Source: an uncultured Paraburkholderia sp. (lineage in GTDB: Bacteria; Pseudomonadota; Gammaproteobacteria; Burkholderiales; Burkholderiaceae). Taken from it: a stretch of DNA of 64,000 nt. The notes under the pieces are model-generated. The model had not been told where the DNA came from and ran no database searches. It was given only the letters and a program-made list of their open reading frames with translations. Below, piece after piece: positions 59,101 through 64,000 of this stretch. The translations under genes were made by a program, and so were the position numbers. Each line of letters begins with the position of its first letter. Positions within the stretch are counted from its first letter, which is position 1. The DNA lies in NCBI GenBank assembly GCA_940746715.1, contig CALNWN010000008.1, positions 186,001-250,000 on the forward strand, written 5' to 3'.

Positions 59101-60581
59101 CAGTGCGTTGAAAGGTGTGAATCGGGACCACTGGTTGCCTTCCTTGAGCGAAAAGCAACCGCTCATACCGGGTTAAGTGACCAGCCAATCCATGCGGCCA
59201 TCGCCATCGATATCCATGAGTGCGAGCTGCGCCGGCTGCATCGCCGGGGCACTGGGCAGCGCTTGCCAAGCACCGTAAGCGACCGCCTCGGTTCCGGCTT
59301 TGCCGCGCATGGGCGGCTTGTAGCGCCAATCGACGTCGTGACGAAACAGCACGCCAGGCAAGCCGTCGCCGTACAAGTCAACGAGTTCGTAATGCTCACC
59401 ATTGCGCAATTCGGGCACACCGTCGAAGACCGTGCCGCTGCCTGCGAGCACGCTCGGGTCGAAGGTGCTGTAACCGAACTCGATCGGTGGCAGGTTCTGC
59501 AGAGCGCCATCGGGCCCGTAAGCCAATGATCGAGCCTGTGTCAAGTGAGTCACGGCCGGGGATTCCCCATATGTGAAAAGCATGCGACGAATCAACGTAT
59601 GGTCGTCGCTCAATTGCTCCGGAATATGATGAAACAGCAGTGCCTGACGACACAGTCGACGCGTGCGCACCTCGAAGCCGTATTGATAACGGGAAAAGCT
59701 GTCAGCACGCATCGCCCACACATGGCCGCTCGGCGCACCATAAGGCGCAGGCGTGTCGAAATCGATGCCCCGTTCGCCGTAATCCAGCACAACGCTGAAT
59801 AGCCAGCCTTGGTCGCGGACATGAGTCGTATCCCACAGATACAAGTGGGGCGCCGGCGTTCGATTGCCGTAATAGACTTCGGCCAAGTAGCGATTCGCGG
59901 CATGGTCGCGGTTCTCTTCGTTCTCCGCAGCAACACCATCGGCAGTCTCGGCGACGTAGCGGAAGTAAATGTGCTCGCCACTCGGGCTGACCGACTCCTC
60001 GATATACCATTCCGCAATTTGTTCGGAAGCATCCGGGTTCGCCACCCGTGCCGCAGCGGTTTTGCCGAAACAGTGAAGCTGGCCATCGGCGCCGTGGATC
60101 ATCCAGAAATCGTCGTCGGAACCTTGCCAGCGTTCGATGCGGTCGAATGCGTTCTCGACCCGCCGGAAATAGCGGGTGACCTGGTAAGTTTTCCCTAGGT
60201 CCTTATCGCCGTACTGCGTGACGGAGGTCGTGATCGTCTCGCCGCGTTCGTCGCGTTCACTAACGAGTACTTCACCAGACGTGTGAATAAACTCGTCGTC
60301 TGGCCCACCGTCGTAGCGCGGCACACCGCGATTCGTGCGACGCCGGATGGCCGCCGAACTCAATTGCCATCCGAGGCCAAATGGGCCATTGCCTGCGCCG
60401 CTGCTGTAATTCAGCGTCAGCGAAGGTGCGTATCCGCGCCCCGCGGAGACCGGCAACGGCAACGCAAACCCGGCCATTCGACTGGGGCCGATGGGACTGA
60501 GACTGTCGCCCAAGCCAACGATCGCGCCCCGCCTTTGGGCAACGACAGGCTTTGGACCGATACTGATGCATCATTTTGCAT
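56140..60581 (-). pseudogene. Tc-toxin B subunit (TcaC/TcdB-like, SpvB-TcaC), full length with two in-frame stops and a frameshift
   Basis: Protein of about 1480 codons that, with a C subunit, forms the hollow cocoon of ABC toxins. The N-terminal SpvB domain starts QNDASVSVQSLSLPKGGG and has LPVSAGRGYAPSLTLNYSSG; the TcaC MidN region (DIDGDGRMDWLVT) and MidC region follow, then FDALGRVGASSFYGTEEG and the typical end GYYPWFTVAEDENDTWQPTN. Breaks: one G lost near 60525-60532, TAA at 59173-59175 (LVT-PGMSGCFSLKEG) and TAG at 56998-57000 (NGNT-EVLFDALGRV), each with the same frame continuing. ATG at 60581. All other parts are conserved, so the damage is recent or artefactual. Confidence 0.85.
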
Positions 60582-60603
60582 GGTAGATCACATCCTGTTG
60601 GTT

Positions 60604-60621
60604 CGGCGCCCGCGGGCGCCG
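60604..60621. repeat. Perfect palindrome upstream of the Tc B-subunit gene
   Basis: CGGCGCCCGCGGGCGCCG, 18 bases, 23 bases before the B-subunit ATG on the minus strand. In RNA it would form a strong hairpin near the ribosome site; as DNA it could be an operator. Confidence 0.6.
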
Positions 60622-60759
60622 ATAACGTCGTGGACACTCACGACGACATCCATGCAAAAGCACGCCCGACATACGGCTACCGGACACGGCCGGCACACGA
60701 GCCGAACAGCGGATTGGACCGTTGTTGTGCCATGCCTTACACGGATAAAGGCCTCCACA

Positions 60760-60781
60760 GGCTCCCCGCTGGGAGCCTGAT
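60760..60781 (-). terminator. Stem-loop between Tc A and B genes
   Basis: AGGCTCCC and GGGAGCCT form a perfect 8-bp stem with a four-base loop, 14 bases after the A-subunit stop. No long T-run follows, so attenuator or processing site rather than full terminator. Confidence 0.5.
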
Positions 60782-60794
60782 GCCAGAAGCTGAA

Positions 60795-63700
60795 TCAGGT
60801 AACGATGGTGTAACGGATATGCAGAATAATGTCGGTCAGGCTCAGCAGCAGGTCTTTCTGCTTACCGTCAGCCTGAGGGAAGCTCAGAGTCAGCGTGCCG
60901 GAGTCGCCGACCGGTATGCCCTCAAACGGTAACCAGCGGCTGTCGTTGAAGTCCAGCTGAAACTGACCGCTGTCATTCATACCGGATGATACCGCGGCAG
61001 TCGTACAGCCCCGGGGCAATTTCACGCTGCCACCATAGCTGAGCACCGCCCGTACATCCTGATACGGCCCGACCAGTGCCGGCAGGGTGACGCTGATTTG
61101 CTTAATGCGCCGGGTGTTGCCCAGTGACACAGGATAGTCATCACCGATGTTCAAGTCGGAGAGCTTCAGGGTGGCCTGCAGCTGTTTGTCACTCACCGTC
61201 AGCCCGTTATCAGCCTTGCCGGCACTGCCCTTGCCGGTCGTGACCAGTGCAGTTACTTCATCAGCCAGCGTGAAAGCGCTGTCGGAAAGGGCTGCATACA
61301 CTTCCGACAGGCTTACGGTGCGCGTCACCTCCTTCTGGCGCTGGTCTTTCTCCAGATAACGCTGCTCCATCTGCGCCAGATTGAGCATCAGCGTTTCGCC
61401 CGCCATCAGGCCGGCATAGGTACCCTGCCAAGCCCCCGGACGGATGAATGAGGAGGATGATCCCCGTACCCAGCGCCCATTTATATGCCTCCTGCGCCAT
61501 CAGGCAGCGGGACACGGCAGGTCATAGTACTGGTAGTAGACGGCCGCCAGCTTGCCGCGCAGCCAGTTGTACAGCGCCTTGCTGGTGAACTTGTTCTGCA
61601 GGAAGCTCATCTGTGCCTGCGTCTGGTTCTGCTGGGTCTCCAGGTAGGTTTTCTGCAGCACCGCGCCTTCGCGGCGCACCGCCAGCGAAGCCAGCTGGGC
61701 ATCAATCTGGTTCACGTCAGACTGCGCCGCATTGCGCTGGATTTCCCACTCCTGACGGCGACGACGGTATGCTTCTGACTGGCTGAGACGCTCCGCGGCG
61801 GTACGTGAGGCCGCAGCACCAATTTCAATTCCTGTGCCAACCGCCCGCGCAATGGAACCATAACGACTTCCCCCGAACGCCATGCCGTAAATTTTCGGCA
61901 CGGCATCCAGCCCGGCCGCAACTGTATAAGAGGCGGTAGCGGTGGTGGACAATACTGAAGCAGAAATAGCCAGGTCCATCGCCTGTTTTTCGCCAGCGTT
62001 AACGTTCTCATCATACAGCGTAGTGTAGCCGTCAAGGCGAGACTGCGCGCCGCTGTGCGCCGCTTCAAGCGCGGTTTTGTCCGCATCAATTTCGGAAATG
62101 ATGCTGTTCTGCAGGGCAATACTCTGCAGAACCAGCTCGCTGCCCTAGGTCTGCAGCAGTTCGGACAGCGCCTCGGCGTCCTGGCGTTCGCTGATGCCAA
62201 GCAGGGTACTGCCAAACTGGGTCAGCTGGCTCACCATCCCCCGGGCGCTCTCCAGAATCACCGGGAAGCGGTACGACGGCATGACGGCCGTCGGCAGGTC
62301 ACCACCGCCCGACGACGCGTTAACCGCCGCGCTGAGCAGAGCAGACGGATCGGCCGGCGTTGCATAAACGGACAGCGACAGTGGGCTGCCGTCGATGGAG
62401 AGGTTGTGCCGCAGGTTGTACAGGCGTTGCGCCAGGGTCTGCCAGTAGCCGGCCAGCCTCTCGTTCTGCTGCTGCAGGAACAGGCTGGTCAGGGAGTTGG
62501 CGGTGCGCAGTTCGCCGGAGGCAACCTGCCGGCGCACCGCCAGCAGCGCCTGCTGGGTACTTACCCGGGCGGTGGTGCTGGCCGCGTCGGTCAGGCGGGG
62601 GCTGCTCCAGCCCGATGCCTAGGCCAGATACGGCTCATCGCCGAGAAGATCCAGCGCCTGTACGTACCATATTTTGGCTTCGTTGAGCGTATCGCGTTCC
62701 AGCAAGCGGTAAGCCGCGTCGCCGCGGGCAATCAGCAGGTCGAGATAAGACATGAACGCCGCGACCTTGTAGTGCATCGGGTCCGCCTGGGATACGGCGT
62801 CCGGGTCCACCGAGTCCAGTAGGTCGGAATGCCAGGTGGTCTCCTCCTCCAGCGGGCGCACGTTCCACCGCCAGGTGGCGCGCTCTCCATAATCAAGATA
62901 GCCTTCCGGACTCCAGACGTATTTGATCCACTGCGTGGCCTCGGTGAAGCGGCTCTCCTGCAGCAGACGCCGGAATACCATCATCGGCACGTAGTAGAAC
63001 ATCTCCCAGAAATAGAGGGCATTGGCGCCGCTGAAATCCATGGGTTCGGTCTGGGTATCGAGAAGGGTCACGCTGGTAAACATGCTTATGTCTGATTGGC
63101 TGTGAATCTCCACCGTGGTATGGGTAGCGTCGGTATATGCAAAATGAGCCCCTTTCCACGTGCCATCCCCTATCTTGGCGGTTTTCAGAAACACCTTGGC
63201 GCAACAATTTAAATTGAGCGCTTCCTCATCAAGAGGGATAAACAATCTTACGCTTAAGGTACTGTCGGTCAGCATCCCGGAGAACACAATGTGTGCATTG
63301 TTATCGACAACGTGTTTCAGGTTGAGACTAAATGCCCGACTGCTGCCGTGAATGCTTTCCTTGTAAGGAGGCAGGGCGAAATCCGTGTAGAAACCCTTGC
63401 CAAGCTTGGGTTCCTGAAGCTGCTGGGTTTCCATCGACAGAACCGTATCCAAACCACTATTCGCCCGGGCGACCAGCTGTTTTGCAAACAACGTGTTCAC
63501 ACGGATACGGTAAACGCCGTACTGCAGGTACTGGGCGCCGTCCGCCGTTTGGTTCAGGGAGATGACCGGCATAGAGCTTTCATCCACCCTGCTAAGGGTC
63601 ACCGTGAACGTTTCATCACCCAGTGAGCGTCCGTCTCCGCTGGGGGCGGTGGCGCTGAATTTGAATGAAATACTGGCAGTATTGCCGCTGAATGCGCTCA

Positions 63701-64000
63701 ACGGAATCTTGACAGACTTATTGCTGAAATCAAATAGCGACTCCGCGAAAGTGAATTTTGAACGATTATCCGACGTAAAGCTTTCGCCTGATGACGAAGC
63801 GGAAAGTCTCACATTTTCAGTAGGTAGACTGGTATCAATATAATCAAAATTGGAGAACGCAAAATCATAATCCCCTCCAGATGGAAAAGGATTGCTGCGG
63901 CACACATAGATATTTTTAGTTAAAGAGGCCAGCCTGTCGTCAGAGGCCTCCCATAATCCGGCAGAATTTTTCGTAGTCTTGAAAGAAGACGTGGGATTTG
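60795..64000 (-). pseudogene. Tc-toxin A subunit (TcdA-like), 3' part, two amber codons and two frameshifts
   Basis: C-terminal 1,065 codons or so of a TcdA-type pore-forming subunit; the 5' end is beyond the window. From the right edge come receptor-binding and linker parts (NEAKIWYVQALDLLGDEPYL at about 62640), the channel-forming helices (LAVRREGAVLQKTYLETQQN; WLRGKLAAVYYQYYDL) and the B-binding domain (RIKQISVTLPALVGPYQDVR, ending SLTDIILHIRYTIVT). Many blocks match Photorhabdus TcdA1. TAG codons at 62145-62147 and 62619-62621 and frame changes near 61521 and 61452 interrupt it. Base composition at the right end is lower in GC than the rest of the window, pointing to transfer. Confidence 0.85.

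Larger units (their letters stand above)
60582..60794. other. A-B intergenic region of the Tc locus
   Basis: 213 bases holding an 18-base perfect palindrome (60604-60621) next to the B-subunit start and a stem-loop just after the A-subunit stop. No reading frame. Confidence 0.55.

Noticed and set aside
58102..59529. 475-codon frame opposite the Tc B subunit
   Set aside because: Antisense to a clear SpvB/TcaC protein, no start context, composition typical of shadow frames.
27035..62623. TAG codons read as sense codons (suppression or alternative code)
   Set aside because: Intact genes in the window end normally in TAG (for example 12341, 15155, 50409, 51650), so TAG is a real stop here.
1..64000. 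Programmed frameshifting as the general cause of broken frames
   Set aside because: The breaks lack slippery heptamers and downstream structures, occur in unrelated families and in both directions.

Overview
The window comes from a high-GC betaproteobacterium of the Burkholderia sensu lato group (Paraburkholderia, Caballeronia or Burkholderia). This is inferred from the codon bias, the family content (DUF2917, two DUF4148 secreted proteins, a GC-rich trimeric porin, PcaF/PcaR-type proteins, a long HTH-fused aspartate carbamoyltransferase) and the gene orders. No rRNA, tRNA, CRISPR array, insertion sequence or origin was seen.

Layout: 0-1 kb, 3' part of dinB. 1-7.8 kb, one leftward operon: RND pump, periplasmic adaptor, outer-membrane factor, response regulator, sensor kinase. 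8-16 kb, VOC protein with a divergent LysR, LysE exporter, SulP transporter, DUF2252 protein, FtrA-type AraC regulator, rhodanese, zinc metalloprotease. 16-21 kb, MHYT-GGDEF-EAL protein, orphan membrane protein, and a leftward M23 peptidase / coiled-coil protein / bactofilin group. 21-31 kb, DapA-like synthase, PyrB, secreted esterase, quinone reductase, LysR regulators, aldo-keto reductase, RsbRD-type histidine kinase, Gly/Thr-rich repeat protein. 32-42 kb, catabolic block: PcaF thiolase, a leftward four-carbon sugar-acid (erythronate/threonate) operon (denD, otnI, MFS, otnC, otnK, remnant of ltnD, gntR), a PcaR-like IclR regulator, M20 amidohydrolase, phnN remnant. 43-55.5 kb, amino-acid and methionine-type binding proteins, metallocarboxypeptidase-like protein, porin, two-component system, methyltransferase, tartrate dehydrogenase with divergent LysR, and an MFS/GMC chimera. 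55.5-64 kb, a leftward insecticidal Tc-toxin locus: 3' part of the A subunit, whole-length B subunit, then only the first ~190 residues of a C subunit. Its right end is visibly poorer in GC than the rest, so it looks acquired.

The dominant oddity is damage. About two thirds of the genes carry a one- or two-base frameshift, an in-frame stop or an internal deletion, while the remaining sequence is still well conserved. Several deletions join two genes in frame: outer-membrane lipoprotein to response regulator, GntR to the LtnD tail, MFS N-terminus to GMC oxidoreductase. This is either very recent, genome-wide decay, as in host-restricted symbionts, or a poor-quality assembly; the sequence alone cannot decide. 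Four of the clear in-frame stop codons are TAG codons that fit C-to-T change at the inner cytosine of CCAGG sites. Where a gene is called below despite a frameshift, the call follows the product across the break.
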